Assembly: GCF_905171775.1 (NCBI RefSeq)
Contig: NC_053492.1
Span: 62,953,355-63,017,354, forward strand
Direction: 5' to 3'
Origin: Rana temporaria
Lineage: Eukaryota > Chordata > Amphibia > Anura > Ranidae
DNA length: 64,000 nucleotides
Below are positions 9,876-20,807 of this stretch, in pieces; positions within the stretch are counted from its first letter, which is position 1; each line of letters starts with the position of its first letter. The position numbers and the translations under genes were made by a program. The notes under the pieces are model-generated. The model saw only the letters and a list, made by a program, of their open reading frames with translations. It was not told the DNA's origin and did not search any database.

Positions 9876-11231
9876 GGGATGCAAGGCGCGCTTCCATCAT
9901 TACAGCGACAAGAGGCGACGAGGCAACATCGGAAGAAAGGAAGAGAAGACCCTGACGCCACAGAAGACCGCGCCGGCTGCCTGTTTGAAATCGAGCTAAC
10001 ACACAAACATAGCAGGCAGCCAGCGCTGAAGAAGAAGGCACCGGAGAGCTGCAGAAGAACCGGGGTTCGCCGAGTCAAGAGCGGAAGAGGGGAGAAGATG
10101 GAAGAAGCCCCCCGGAGTCCGGAGAAGCCCCCCCCCAGAGAGCGGAAGAAGAAACCCCCCCGGAGAGCGGAGAAGACCCCCGGAGAGCGGAAGAAGAAGC
10201 CCCCCCTGGTAATTGAGCTAATAACGAAGACAGGGGGGGCGTCCGGAGCAGAATAATAAAATATTTTAAAAAGCCTTGTGTTGTGTGTTTATTAACTTTT
10301 ACTTTTTGCCTCCAGGTGAATGGATAGGGGTACGATGTACCCCATATCCATTCACTTAGGGTGGGGGGCCGGTATCTGGGGGCCCCCTTATTAAAGGGGA
10401 CTCCCAGATTCCGATAAGCCTCCGCCCGCAGACCCCGACAACCAATGGCAAGGGTTGTCGGGAAGAGGTCCTGTCCTCATCAACATGGGGACAGGGTGCT
10501 CTGGGGTGGGGGGGCCCGCAGTGCGCCCCCCTGCCCCAGAGCACCCAACCCCCCCATGTTGAGGGCATGCGGCCTGGCACGGCTCAGGAGGGGGGGGGAC
10601 GCTCGCTCGTCCCCACTCCCTTCCTGGCTGGCCGGGTAGCGTGCTTTGGATACGGGTCTGGTATGGATTGTAGGGGACCCCCTACGTCGATTTTTCGGCG
10701 TAGGGGGGGTCCCCTTACAACCCATACCAGACCTAAGGGCCTGGTATGCTCCTGGGGGGGAACCCATGCCGGTTTTGTTTTTTACAAATTGCCGTGGAGT
10801 TCTCCCTCGGGAAAGCATACCAAATGCCGTCGCTGCAATGGGCCTTTACAAGGTGTGACTAACTTTACACTTTGTAAAACGAGCCCTAATTTTACACTTG
10901 CAAAATAACACTTACGGCGCAAAAAGGAAGCTAGAAAGCTTTGTGGATCGCCTTAAGTGCTAATTTGCATACTAGCAACGGCATTTCGACTCGAAATGCC
11001 CCCAGCGGCGGATGCGGTACTGCATCCTAAAATTAGGCAGTGTAATTCAATTACACATGCCTGATCTTCTGCCTAACTTTGGAAAAAGCCTTTTGAGGAT
11101 CGTTTCCAAAGTTACACACAGACTGAACAGCAGTTAAGTCGGAGTATCTCTTTTGAGGATAACCCCCAATATTACCAAAAGTATTGGGACACTTGCCTTT
11201 ACACAGCACATTGAACGGAATTAAACACTCT

Positions 11232-11968
11232 GGCCCAGATTCAGTAAGCAATTGCGCCTGCGTAACCATAGTAACGCAGCGCAATTGCTGACTTGCGCCG
11301 GCGTAACGAGTTCTCCTGATTCAGAGAACTTGTTACGCTGACTGCAGCCTAAAATCTGCGTGGCATAAGGCTCTTATGCCACGCAGATTTTAGGCTGCAT
11401 TCTTGCGTTGACCGCTAGGGGGCGCTCCCATTGTGGTCAGCGTATAGTATGCAAATTGCATACTTACGCCGATTCACAATGTTGCGCGGGCCCTGCGTAC
11501 GCAAGTTACGGAGTTTCCGTACGGCGTCTTTAGCGTAAGGCTGCCCCTTCTAATAGTAGGGGCAGCCAATGCTAAAGTATACCCTCCGTTCCCGCGTCGT
11601 GAAATTTGAATTTCACGCCGTTTGCGTAAGTGATACGTGAATGGCGCTGGACGCCATTCACGTTCACTTTGAAGCAAATGACGTCCTTGCGACGTCATTT
11701 GCCGCAATGCACGTCGGGAAAGTTTCCCAACGGCGCATGCGCTTTACAATCGGCGCGGGAACACCCCTAATTTAAATGATTCCCGCCCCCGGCGGGATCA
11801 TTTACATTGCGTGCACTTACGCCGGGCAATTTTGCCGGCGCGCCCTCGCAATTTACGGAGCTACTGCTCCGTGAATCGAGGGCAGCGCAAAATATTTGCG
11901 GGGGCGCAGGGCAAAATCGTTGCCCTGCGCCTCCGCAAATAGAGCGCAGATCTTTTTGAATCCGGGCC
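11232..11968. mobile_element. Family B MITE (B4), TSD TCT
   Basis: Left end GGCCCAGATTCAGTAAG, right end GAATCCGGGCC, TCT on both sides (11229-11231 and 11969-11971). Contains its own near-perfect internal hairpins (for example ATCTGCGTGGCATAAG and its inverse near 11350-11400). Inserted at the edge of the LTR within Tc1-I. Confidence 0.7.
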
Positions 11969-11970
11969 TC

Positions 11971-12208
11971 TGACGACCACTCTGCTTAATGCAGGCAGAC
12001 CAGCGAGACCCATGGATCCGTGAGAGACCAAATGAGACACGGGAAACAGGCTTGAGTGTGTTCATAAGATCTCTGACTTTATTGAGGAAAAACAGTTGCT
12101 TATATACAAGTGAAAGAAGGGAGGGGCTGTGTTTTAATGTATATGTTTCTAAAGGTTATACAAACTCAGTAATTTATTATCATGATTTAAACTGCTGACT
12201 AGATAACA
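11971..12208 (-). mobile_element. Probable solo LTR of a retroviral type
   Basis: Read on the minus strand it begins TGTTATCTAG and ends GTGGTCGTCA (TG...CA). In order it has TTGTATATAAGC (TATA, 12100-12106), CTCAATAAAGTC (poly(A) signal, 12078-12083) and a C/T-rich tail, the usual U3-R-U5 layout. Length is about 238 bp. No TSD can be shown because family B element B4 abuts one end. No viral genes are present. Confidence 0.45.
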
Positions 12209-12420
12209 AGAAATAACTGATGATTTGAAGTTGGGAGCATGAAATTGTCCAGAATGTCTTGGTATGCTGACGCCTTAAGACTTTCCTTCACTGGAACTAA
12301 GGGGCCAAGCCCAACACCTGAAAAACAACCCCTCACCATAATCTCTCCTCCACCAAACGATTTGGAGCAGTACACAAAGCAAGGACCATAAAGACATGGA
12401 TGCGTGAGTCCTGACCTCAA
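12209..12420 (-). pseudogene. Tc1-like transposase fragment (internal part)
   Basis: The minus strand reads FGGGEIMVRGCFSGVGLGPL and then PVKESLKASAYQDILDN, a recognisable internal stretch of the DDE transposase of Tc1-like transposons (normally GGGG-IMVWGCFSG). It is in opposite orientation to the C-terminal piece that follows, so the element is rearranged and non-functional. Confidence 0.8.
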
Positions 12421-12640
12421 CCCAATAGAACACCTTTGGGATGAATTAGAGTGGAGAATTCTAGCCAGGCCTTCTCATCTACATAAGTGCCTGGCCTCAC
12501 AAATGTAAGTCTGGAAGAATGGTTAAACATTCCCATAGACACTCCTAAACCTTGTGGACAACCTTCCCAGAAGAGTTGAAGCTGTTATAGCTGCAAAGGG
12601 CGTGCCAACTCAATATTGAACCCTACGGACTAAGACTGGG
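12405..12640 (+). pseudogene. Tc1-like transposase fragment (C-terminal part)
   Basis: The plus strand reads PDLNPIEHLWDELE, the hallmark around the last catalytic acid of Tc1 transposases, then ARPSHLHKCLASQM and PRRVEAVIAAKG, with stops and frameshifts between. It continues into the right TIR ending at 12698. Confidence 0.8.
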
Positions 12641-12700
12641 ATGCCATTAAAGTTGTGTGTGTAAAGACAGGTGTCCCAATACTTTTGGTAATATAGTGTA

Positions 12701-12913
12701 TCTGCATATAGGAAGTTGTCCCTGAAGTCAAGTGGGCATCCCATAACCTCCTATCCCCATCCAAATGGTTGCCCACTAATAAATAACAAAAACAAAGCTA
12801 TGGACTGTTTCCTGACTCTGCGTGCCTGTGAAAACTCGGTGTGCCTGGCTGTGCGGAAGTAGGGGATCTTTGTTCATTTGCAGGTCCTACATGGGGTGTG
12901 CTACACCAGATAG
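12701..12913. other. Short unassigned spacer
   Basis: Sequence between Tc1-I and the next family B element. No feature recognised. Confidence 0.4.
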
Positions 12914-12914
12914 A

Positions 12915-13621
12915 GGGCCATATTCTCAGTAGAGTTACGACGGTGTATTTCAGGAAACTCCGTCTTATCTCTGTTTTTTGACCCGCGTATCTATGCGAGT
13001 GATTCCTAGAATCATTTTCGCATAGATACGCTGAAGATCCGACATGTGTAAGTCACTGTCGGATCTTAAATGTAATTCGCCGCCGGCCGCTAGGTGGCGT
13101 TTACGTTCAGGTCTAATTTGTTTATGCAAATGAGCCTGATACGCCGATTCCCGAACAAAATTGCGTTGCGTAACCGTCGCTTACGCCGTTTGCGTAAGCG
13201 TAAGGTTACCCCTGCTATATGAGGGGTAACCTTACGCCAGTCCCACGTATGCCATGTTAAGTATGGTGTCGGGTCCGAGTCGTCTTTTCCCGTCGGGTAC
13301 GTCATTTTCGTAAGTCGTTCTTGAATACGACTTTACGTCAATGACGCACACGTCGGCGTCATTGAGCATGCGCACTGGGCTATTTTTAGCCCGGCGCATG
13401 CGCAGTTCGATCGGAACGGGGGCGCGCTTAATTTAAATCGCTTAATTTAAATATAAGCCGCCCCCTTTGAAATACGCGGGGATACGCCGGCCTTTTACAC
13501 TACGCCTCCGCAAACTACGGAGCAAGTGCTTGAGGAATACGGCACTTGCTCCAGTAAGTTGCGGCGGCGTAGTGTAAATAGCTTACGCGAGGCCGCCGCA
13601 GATTATTGGAGAATCTGGCCC
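12915..13621. mobile_element. Family B MITE (B5)
   Basis: Left end GGGCCATATTCTCAGTAG, right end GAGAATCTGGCCCC. The interior is the mirror orientation of the copy at 17670-18415 (shared CTAGGTGGCGTTTACG, GAGGGGTAACCTTACGCC and CGCATGCGCA blocks). TSD not resolved. Confidence 0.65.
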
Positions 13622-13957
13622 CCCGTGAATGCAGGGTCCTGGGTTTAGTAACACTTTAATTCACAATGTAAAAGTATAACTAAAAGGATTTTTTTTTTTG
13701 TCTTGAATAGAGTTGGATTACAATGCTTGTCAGGTTTTTATTGCTGTCTGTCCCCCCATTAGGGACAAAATCCCAAGTTTTGGGGTATAACCACAAGGGG
13801 GTAGCTTCCAAAGGGGAAGATTTCGGCTGTTTTGGATTTGTCACAAGTAGCCATATCTTCCTAATGGGATAAAAATGGTAAAAACAAAAGGACGTGAAGG
13901 GGACACCTACGCTGGCTACAGCCCAATTCAGAACTAACACAGGACACCACTGTTTAA

Positions 13958-15121
13958 CCACTTTGTGCCCACGCTATAGCCGAAAGACGGCTACAGCGCA
14001 GGCTTAAAATGGCGGGAGGGCGTATATGTACGTACTCCCATCCTCGCGTGCCTTGCCCTGTGATCTTCGAGTCCATGGAACTTGGCTGATCATAGAGCAG
14101 GGTAAAGGGCCAATCACAGCGGGCCCTTTACCACGTGATAAGCTGTCAGCCACTGACAGCTGATCACGGAAGTAAACAGAAGATGGTTTCTGGTGTGAAG
14201 AAAAGAAGAAAGCTGTTAACCGGCTTCTGTTAGAGGGACATCGGTCCCCTTAGTAATCACCAGTTCTGCTAATCAGTGCTCTCCAGTGCCACCTATCAGT
14301 ACCTATCTGTACTGCTAATTTGTGGCCACCAGTGCCGCCTATCAGTTCTGCCAATCAATACCCATCAGTGCCTCCTGATAAGTGCCCACCAGTGCTGCCT
14401 ATCAGTGCCTATTAGTGCCACCTATCAGTGCCTATCAGTGTCCCCTCTCTGTGTCGCCTATCAGTGCCACCCATCAGTGGAGCTTCATCAGTGCCCACCT
14501 ATCAGTGCAGCTTATCAGTGCCCATTAGTGCCACCTCATCAGTGCCCATCAGTGAAGGAGCAAAATTACCTGTTTGCAAAATGTTATAAAACGTACCACC
14601 TATCAGTTCTGCCAATCAGTGCCCATAAGTGCCTCATACTTAGTGCCTCCTGATCAGTGCCCACCAATGATGCCTATCAGTGCCGTCTATCAGTGTCCCC
14701 TCTCCATGCCGACTATCAGTGCCCATCAGTGCAGCCTGATCAGTGCCTCCTAATCAGTGCCCACCAGTGCCACCTATGAGTGCCCATCAGTGTTGCCTCA
14801 TCAGTGCCCATCAGTGCAGCATATCATTTCCCATTAGTGCCACCTCATCAGTGCTCATCAGTGAAGGAGAAAAATTACCTGTTTGCAACATTTTAGAGCA
14901 AACTGTGAAAAAAAAATATTTTTAAAGAAAAAAAAGTCTGTCTTTTTTTGTATTTTTAGTAAAAAGTAAAAAACCTAGCGGTGATTTAATACCACCAAAA
15001 GAAAGCTCATTTTGGCTACAGTGTTGCGCGACCATGCAATTGTCATTCAAAGTGTGACAGTGCTGAAAGTTGGAAATTGGCCTGGGCAGGAAGGGGGTAT
15101 AAGTGCCCGGTAAGCAAGTGG
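13958..15121 (+). mobile_element. Family A element (A3) with minisatellite
   Basis: CCACTTTGTGCCC after TTAA (13954-13957) and GCAAGTG before TTAA (15122-15125). The AT-rich block and conserved core (about 14970-15065) are present. The middle has been replaced by, or has expanded into, a CAGTGCC-type minisatellite. Confidence 0.75.
14270..14860. repeat. CAGTGCC(N)-type minisatellite
   Basis: Irregular tandem repeats of roughly 10-24 bp, variants of CAGTGCCCACCAGTGCCACCTAT. A larger segment ending GAAGGAGCAAAATTACCTG is duplicated about 300 bp apart (about 14550 and about 14852), so the array has expanded at two scales. Confidence 0.85.
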
Positions 15122-15125
15122 TTAA

Positions 15126-15837
15126 GACAGAACACCTACACATGGGGAAATCAGAGCTTTGATTTTTAGAATAGTAAATACGTTTATTCCATAGTTACTT
15201 GGTTACTATTTACTTGATAACAAAGCGCGTTCTTATACAAAAAAATATATATATTTGAGTTCAGCAAAGCCCAGAGGATGTTTGTGACTTCCCTTGTGGG
15301 CGCTAGGAATCAGCATGGTACTAAAGGGAGACAGGGGGGGGAGGGGCATCATGAATTACACATCAGGACGCTCTGGAAGGAATGCGGCATCGGGCTCATA
15401 CATTTACACCGCAGCAACGGTGTCACACGTCCACCATCAATCAACATCACATTTTTCTCAGCACATCTTCAGGAATTTTACATTTTGTCTGTGAAATATT
15501 AATAAATGTCTATTAAAGTGTAAATAGGATGTATATGTGTTCGAAAAAAGCGAGCAAGACCATAATAGAAAATAAAAAAATAGAATTATTACCACGCTAT
15601 ACATGCTGTATATATAAATATATGTCTGGTAATGGAAGCCGTGTGCTTGGTCACATGACTCCCTCGTGCTCCGTGGCTGAGAGGTGGGGGAGGGGCACCT
15701 CTACTCTTTATCCTTCACTACCTGACCTGACTCTGTACATTCAACCCTTTGGGGTGGGCATGGAGTTGAGCAGGTTCCCAGCACACACTAACAATTTCGA
15801 AACAACTGACATGGCGCCCAGCCTGGTCTAATCGGTG
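15126..15837. other. No recognisable gene
   Basis: Unassigned sequence between A3 and D2. It contains short open frames only. No bounded element recognised. Confidence 0.45.
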
Positions 15838-15839
15838 TA

Positions 15840-16295
15840 GAGTAAAACCTTGGATTGTGAGTGATGCGGTTAATGTGCGTTTCACAATACAAGCATTTTT
15901 TTTTTAAATCCTGACTCGGTTTGCGAGTGTTGTCCCGCAAAATGAGCAAGATTCAAGCCACAGCGGTGTGCAGTACCGCATTTGGCCAGAGGTGCGTGGG
16001 CGCCAGAGCCGATCGCAGCCGTTTGGAAATACTCGGAAATACTCCATTCCTGAGCCATTCCGAGGTATTCTGAGTTCAGCCAAGCAGTCCCCAAGCCTTT
16101 CCGAGTATTTCCAAGGCTCTCCGGCGCCCTCCCACCTCTGGTCACATGCAGTATTGCATGCCATAGAAGTCAATGCGGAACAAATTATTTTAGTTTCCAT
16201 TGAATTCTATGGGGACACTTGCTTTGATATGCGAGTGCTTTGGATTATGAGCATTCTCCTAGCACGGATTATGCTTGGAATCCAAAGTTCCACTG
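15840..16295. mobile_element. Family D element (D2)
   Basis: Same family as D1 but without large insertions: starts GAGTAAAACCTTGGATTGTG after TA (15838-15839) and ends TCCAAAGTTCCACTG before TA (16296-16297). The interior has near-palindromic segments (TCGGAAATACTC versus GAGTATTTCC) and shared phrases GCAGTATTGCATGCCAT and GTCAATGCGGAACAAATTA. Confidence 0.75.
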
Positions 16296-16607
16296 TACTT
16301 TTGACTGTTTAATCCAGGGGTGTCCAACCTGTGGCCCAAGATGCCTATGAATGCTGCCCAACACAAAATCGCAAACTTACTAAAAAAAATCAGATTCTTT
16401 TGGAATGTTTTGTAAAAATGCATTTACACTTAACTTACTGAGAGCACCCGAGAGCCGAGCGATAGATCGACTTTGGGTGCCAACATCACGGGCATCCTGG
16501 ACAGGTAAGTGTCCTTATTTTAAAAGTCAGCAGCTGCAGAATTTGTAGCTGCTGACTTTTTTTAAAATAAAACAATTTGGCGGAACTCCGCTATAACAAA
16601 TAAATAG

Positions 16608-17066
16608 TGAAACATTGAAAAGATGGAATATCATAAATGTCCATCAAATAAAAGACGGAAGATTGTTGTGAAGCTGATAAACGATGCACCCAAAAAATGT
16701 GATAGGGAACAAGATGACTTCCACCACTACACACACTGCCGCTTACCAACTTTCAATGATCTCCTATCACTAAAATCTTAGTAGTTTAATAAGTAAAAGA
16801 AGTATTGCACTTACAATCAAGTTGAATATATAAAGTATAAAAACACAAGCCGGCTGGCTTTTCCAATGCTGCCCCTCACTCTGAGACATGCGTGAACGCG
16901 GTGACGTCAGCACGTCGCTCCTCCCTGTGCGTTTTGTCAGAACTGATGTCGTCCACATTCACATTCTTTGGGTGCATCGTTTGTCAGTTTCACAACAATC
17001 TTAAGTCTTTTGTTTGATGGACTTCATTTATGATATACATTTTTAATTTTTTTTTCAATGTTTTAC
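16608..17066. repeat. Fold-back (inverted arms about 90-100 bp)
   Basis: The left arm, reading ATTGAAAAGATGG through GATGCACCCAAA, is mirrored by the right arm from TTTGGGTGCATCG to TTTTTCAATGTTTTAC, with about 260 bp between them. Arms differ by scattered substitutions. Confidence 0.75.
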
Positions 17067-17606
17067 TATTTATTTGTTAAAAAGTCTAGCGCAATTTTTG
17101 AAAGGTGTATGTTTTGTGTGTATCTCACAAGAAGTTGTAGCTTGTTTTTGCATTTTGTTTATTTTGTATTTAGATAATTTTTTTTGATAGCGCAGTCATT
17201 TTAATTTGCTATTGCAACCTGTCATTCAAAGAAAATCCAGTACAGAAATCATATGAGATTTCAGTATTAGGCGATTCCCATGGACTTCTGGGATAGATGA
17301 TGCCAATATCCTAGGAGTCAATGGGTATCGCCTAGATCCGTCATTGTCTAGGCAGCCATTGCCAGAAGTGACCAACACAATAAGGAAAATAAGGTATTTT
17401 TAAGAAAGAAAAAAGGGGTTGCCGTATGAAATATAGGTGAGGATGGGCATTGAATTGATCTCATGTTAAAAAAAATGGGTGGAACTCCGTTTTAGGAATT
17501 CATTGAGAATCGCTACTACATCCATTGACCCAGAGATTGATGCGTTAGTTTATAAAAAAACTGTCAAATATTGCACTCGTCTGTTGCCCTAGTCTGTTTT
17601 ACTTTT

Positions 17607-17641
<35 letters not shown>
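17607..17641. repeat. (TAA)n / A-rich microsatellite
   Basis: About eight TAA/AAT triplets followed by an A run. Confidence 0.9.
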
Positions 17642-17669
17642 TAAGTTGTTTTACTCAGATAGGTACCTT

Positions 17670-18415
17670 GGACCATATTTTGGTAGAAAGTAGGCGAGCG
17701 GCGCATAAGCCATTTACACTCCGCCGCCCCAACCTACAGGAGCAAGTGCTGTATTCCCCAAACACTTGCTCCGTAGTTTGGGGCGGCGTAGTGTAATTGG
17801 CCCGGCGTATCCCCGCGTATATCCAAGGGGGCGGCTTGTATTTAAATTAAACGCGCCCCCGATTCGAACGAACTGCGCATGCGCCGGGCTTAAAATAGCC
17901 CAGTGCGCATGCTCCAGTTCTCGGTGTAAAACGTCAATGACGCCGACGTGTGCGTCATTGACGTAAAGTCGTATTCGCGGACGACTTACGTCATTGACGT
18001 AAAGTCGTATTCGCGGACGACGTACCCGACGGGAAAACACGACGCGGACCCGACGCCATACTTAACATGGCCTACGTGGGACTGGCGTAAGGTTACCCCT
18101 CATATAGCAGGGGTAACCTTACACCTACGCAAACGACGTTAGCGACGGTTACGCGACGCGATTTCGTTCGTGAATCGGCGCATCAGGCTCATTTGCATAA
18201 ACAAATGAGACCTAAACGTAAACGCCACCTAGCGGCCAGCGGAGTAATTACATTTAAGATCCGACAGTGTAAGTGACTTACACATGTCGGATCTTAAGCG
18301 TATCTATGCGAAAATGATTCTAAGAATCACTCGCATAGATACGCGGCCCAAAAAAGAGAGATACGATGGAGTATCCTGAGATACTCCATCGTAACTTTAC
18401 TCAGAATATGGCCCC
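17670..18415. mobile_element. Family B MITE (B6)
   Basis: The right end (inverse GGGGCCATATTCTGAG) is well preserved; the left end GGACCATATTTTGG is degraded. Contains a local direct duplication (ACGTAAAGTCGTATTCGCGG twice, at about 17960 and 18000) and mirror blocks shared with B5. Confidence 0.65.
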
Positions 18416-18751
18416 TTATCTATATCAGTGATCGTTAACATGTGATCTGCCGGACTTTTTATGCTCATCAGCTATCCCTATTATCCTATTGTTAGTGTAT
18501 TTTATGTTTTGCCCAAGACAGTTTCTCTTCTTCCAATGTGGCCCAGGAAAGTCAAAAGGTTGGACACCCTGGTGGAATCCATAATTTACTGGGCCAGGCA
18601 CATCGGACCCCAGTGCAGTCCACCGTTTCCTCTGTGAAGCAGATCAGAAGTAATGGTTAATGGATCTACAGAATAAACTTTTTTTGGATAGTGTGGAAAC
18701 TTCCATATGCGATGACCTTAGCTTCTGCTAATTTTGTAAAGCTGTCCTTAA

Positions 18752-19256
18752 AGGGGTTGTAAAGGTAAATGTTTTTTCACCTTAATGCATCCTATGCATT
18801 AAGGTGAAAGAACATCCGATGATACCGGCCCCCCCTGAACCCCCGTTTTACTTACCTCACCCCTCGAAAGTCCATCGCGCGTCCTTGTGATCCTCTTCGG
18901 TTCCCAGCCTGGCCATTGATTGGCTAGGCTGGACAGATTAATAGCAGCGCAGCCATTGGCTGGCGCTGCTGTCAATGACATCCGATGACGCGGCACGCCG
19001 GGGGCGGGCCGAGTGATACAGTCGGCGGCTATGCCCGCCGCTGTATCACGGGAGCGCGCTCGCAAAAGCTTTCCACCATGCGAGCTCGCTCGCATGAAGG
19101 TGGAAAGCTTTTGCGAAGAGGAGCCGAGACAGCCGCCGAGGAACCCCAGAAGACAGGGTTAGGGGACACTCTGTGCAAAACGAGCTGCACAGTGGAGGTA
19201 AGTATAACATGTTTGTTATTTAAAAAAAATAAAAATAATTTGCCTTTAATGTTCCT
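18752..19256. mobile_element. T2/Kolobok-like MITE (T2a)
   Basis: TTAA-flanked (18748-18751 and 19257-19260). Begins AGGGGTTGTAAAGG. Xenopus T2-type MITEs and Kolobok elements have TTAA TSDs and similar G-rich termini (family knowledge). The interior has a strong palindrome centred near 19087 (CGCAAAAGCTTTCCACC and its inverse). Confidence 0.7.
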
Positions 19257-19339
19257 TTAACAGCAGATTGCTCGTTCCTTTAATCCCAGGCTTTAGCTTG
19301 TCAATTCAAATTGTGACTTAAAGTGATACTAAACACACT

Positions 19340-19757
19340 GGGCCAGATCCACGTACCCTGGCGCATATTTCCATCGGGCGTAGCGTATCTCTGATACACT
19401 ACGCTGCCGTAACTTACAGCTTTTTTTTGTATCCTGAAAGAATTTGCGCCGTAAGTTACGGCGGCGTAGTGTAACTTTGGCGGCGTAAGGGCACGCAATT
19501 CAAATGGATGTGATGGGGGCGTGTTTTATGTAAATACGTCTTGACCCGATGTAAATTACGTTTTTTTTCAACTGCACATGCGCCGTCCGTGGGGGTATCC
19601 CAGTGCGCATGCTCGAAATTAAACCGGAACAAGCCAATGCTTACGACGGTGATGTCATTCTACACAAAGCCCTATTCGCGAACGACTTACGCAAACGACG
19701 TAACATTTTCAAAATTCGACGCGGGAACGACGGCCATACTTAACATAGGATACGCCT
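19340..19757. mobile_element. Family B MITE, right-truncated (B7)
   Basis: Left end GGGCCAGATCCACGTACC. The first about 410 bp match B2 and B9. The match stops abruptly near 19757 after GGCCATACTTAACAT, so the right half is missing. Confidence 0.7.
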
Positions 19758-20123
19758 TTTCTGCATATGGATGATAGCACTAATAATTTTTATAGAAAAA
19801 CACATCTAAGCACCTTTTTCCTAATCGATATACAGTTGTCACATGACCCAGATCACTCCCGGCCTGTCTGCAGGGAAACATAAGCAGGAGGAGCTTCTAG
19901 TCCTCTGTTGCTGGTCACATGTTCAACATAAAACAAAAACAGCCTTTGAAATACAGAGTAAAAAAAAATAATATCAATAAACTTTTAAATTGGGATATAT
20001 GTGTGAAATCAAATCTTTATTATGTTGTGGAAAACACATGGTGTGGGTGGATTTCTGCCAGTCACAGGCTGTGCCATGCACCTCCAGCCCATGTCTTAGA
20101 ATAAGAGGGAGGTGAAGCCACCA
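19758..20123. other. No recognisable gene
   Basis: AT-rich, with no coding or bounded repeat structure recognised. Confidence 0.4.
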
Positions 20124-20127
20124 TTAA

Positions 20128-20735
20128 CCGCTTCAGCCCCGGAGGATTTGGCTGCCAAATGACCAGAGCACTTTTTGCGATTCGGCACTGAGTCTCTTTA
20201 ACTGACAATTGCGCGGTCGTGCGACGTGGCTCCCAAACAAAATTGACGTCCTTTTTTTTCCCACAAAAAAGATCTTTCCTTTGGTGGTATTTGATCACCT
20301 CTGCGTTTTTTTTGTTGCGCTATAAACAAAAATAGAGCGCCAATTTTGAAAAAAAAATCTATATTTTTTACTTTTTGCTATAATAAATATCCCCAAAAAA
20401 TGTATACATTTTTTTTCCCTCAGTTTAGACCGATACGTATTCTTCTACATATTTTTGGTTAAAAAAACAAATAAGCGTTTATTGATTGGTTTGCACAAAA
20501 GTTATAGCGTCTACAAAATAGGGGATAGTTTTATGGCATTTTTATTAATAATTTTTATTTACTAGTAATGGCGGCGATCAGTGACATTATGGCGAAAACA
20601 TCGGACAATTTTGACGCTATTTTGGGACCATTGTCATTTATACAGTGATCAGTGCTATAAAAATGCACAGATTACTATGTAAATGACACTGGCAGTGAAG
20701 GGGTTAACCACTAGGGGGCGAGGAAGGGAATGCTC
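20128..20735 (-). mobile_element. Family A element, truncated (A4)
   Basis: Reverse-oriented copy. TTAA at 20124-20127 precedes the element's 3' end. The conserved core, inverted, is at about 20170-20300, followed by the AT block and the CCCTAGTGGTTAACC segment (inverted) near 20704. It then loses similarity, so the GC-rich 5' third is missing. Confidence 0.65.
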
Positions 20736-20807
20736 AGCATAGAAACTCACTGAAAACTGAGCATGTGCAGAGTTGCCACCACAGCTGAAAAATCCCTAGC
20801 TGAGTAA

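Larger units (their letters stand above)
8795..10835. repeat. About 2-kb near-perfect inverted repeat (palindrome)
   Basis: Two arms of about 1 kb are mirror images about a 10-base spacer at 9809-9818. Matching landmarks: TATATAAAT at 9752-9760 (minus) and 9867-9875 (plus); AATAAA at 9364-9369 (minus) and 10255-10260 (plus); the hairpin around GTACGATGTACCCC; GC-rich outer arms. Arms differ by small indels, for example in the copy number of a GGAGAGCGGAAGAAG-type repeat. A frame of about 125 residues (Arg/Lys/Pro-rich) exists in each arm, but its ATG lies 4 bp after the TATA box, so it would precede any normal transcript start. Confidence 0.92.
8493..11166. mobile_element. Family B element (B3) carrying a 2-kb palindrome
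   Basis: Left end GGGGCCAGATCCACAAA; right end inverse of GGGGGTTATCCTCAAAAG. Flanks are CTA (8490-8492) and CAA (11167-11169); the expected TSD from the Tc1 end is CTA, so one base has changed. Outer 300 bp on each side are B-type sequence; the centre is the palindrome at about 8795-10835. Confidence 0.65.
8488..12698. mobile_element. Tc1-like fold-back derivative containing nested insertions (Tc1-I)
   Basis: Ends CACTA and, inverted, CACTATATTACCAAAAGTAT, flanked by TA (8486-8487 and 12699-12700). The left TIR is split by family B element B3; what follows the split is AATATTACCAAAAGTAT at 11168. Real Tc1 sequence is only about 11167-11230 and about 12209-12698. The insertions are B3 (8493-11166), B4 (11232-11968) and a solo LTR (11971-12208). 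Confidence 0.6.
16315..18571. mobile_element. hAT-like element with nested fold-back and family B insert
   Basis: TIR CAGGGGTGTCCAACC and its inverse GGTTGGACACCCTG. Flanks GTTTAATC (16307-16314) and GTGGAATC (18572-18579) match at 6 of 8 bases, consistent with an old 8-bp TSD. It contains a fold-back at 16608-17066 and family B element B6 at 17670-18415. No transposase frame. Confidence 0.55.

Noticed and set aside
9879..10256. 125-residue Arg/Pro/Lys-rich frame in the palindrome, mirrored at 9368-9751
   Set aside because: Low-complexity GGAGAGCGGAAG repeats, start codon upstream of where a TATA-driven transcript would begin, and mirroring is forced by the palindrome. Not called as a gene.
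14276..14653. 125-residue frame rich in CQ/SV/PIS
   Set aside because: Translation of the CAGTGCC minisatellite within a family A element.
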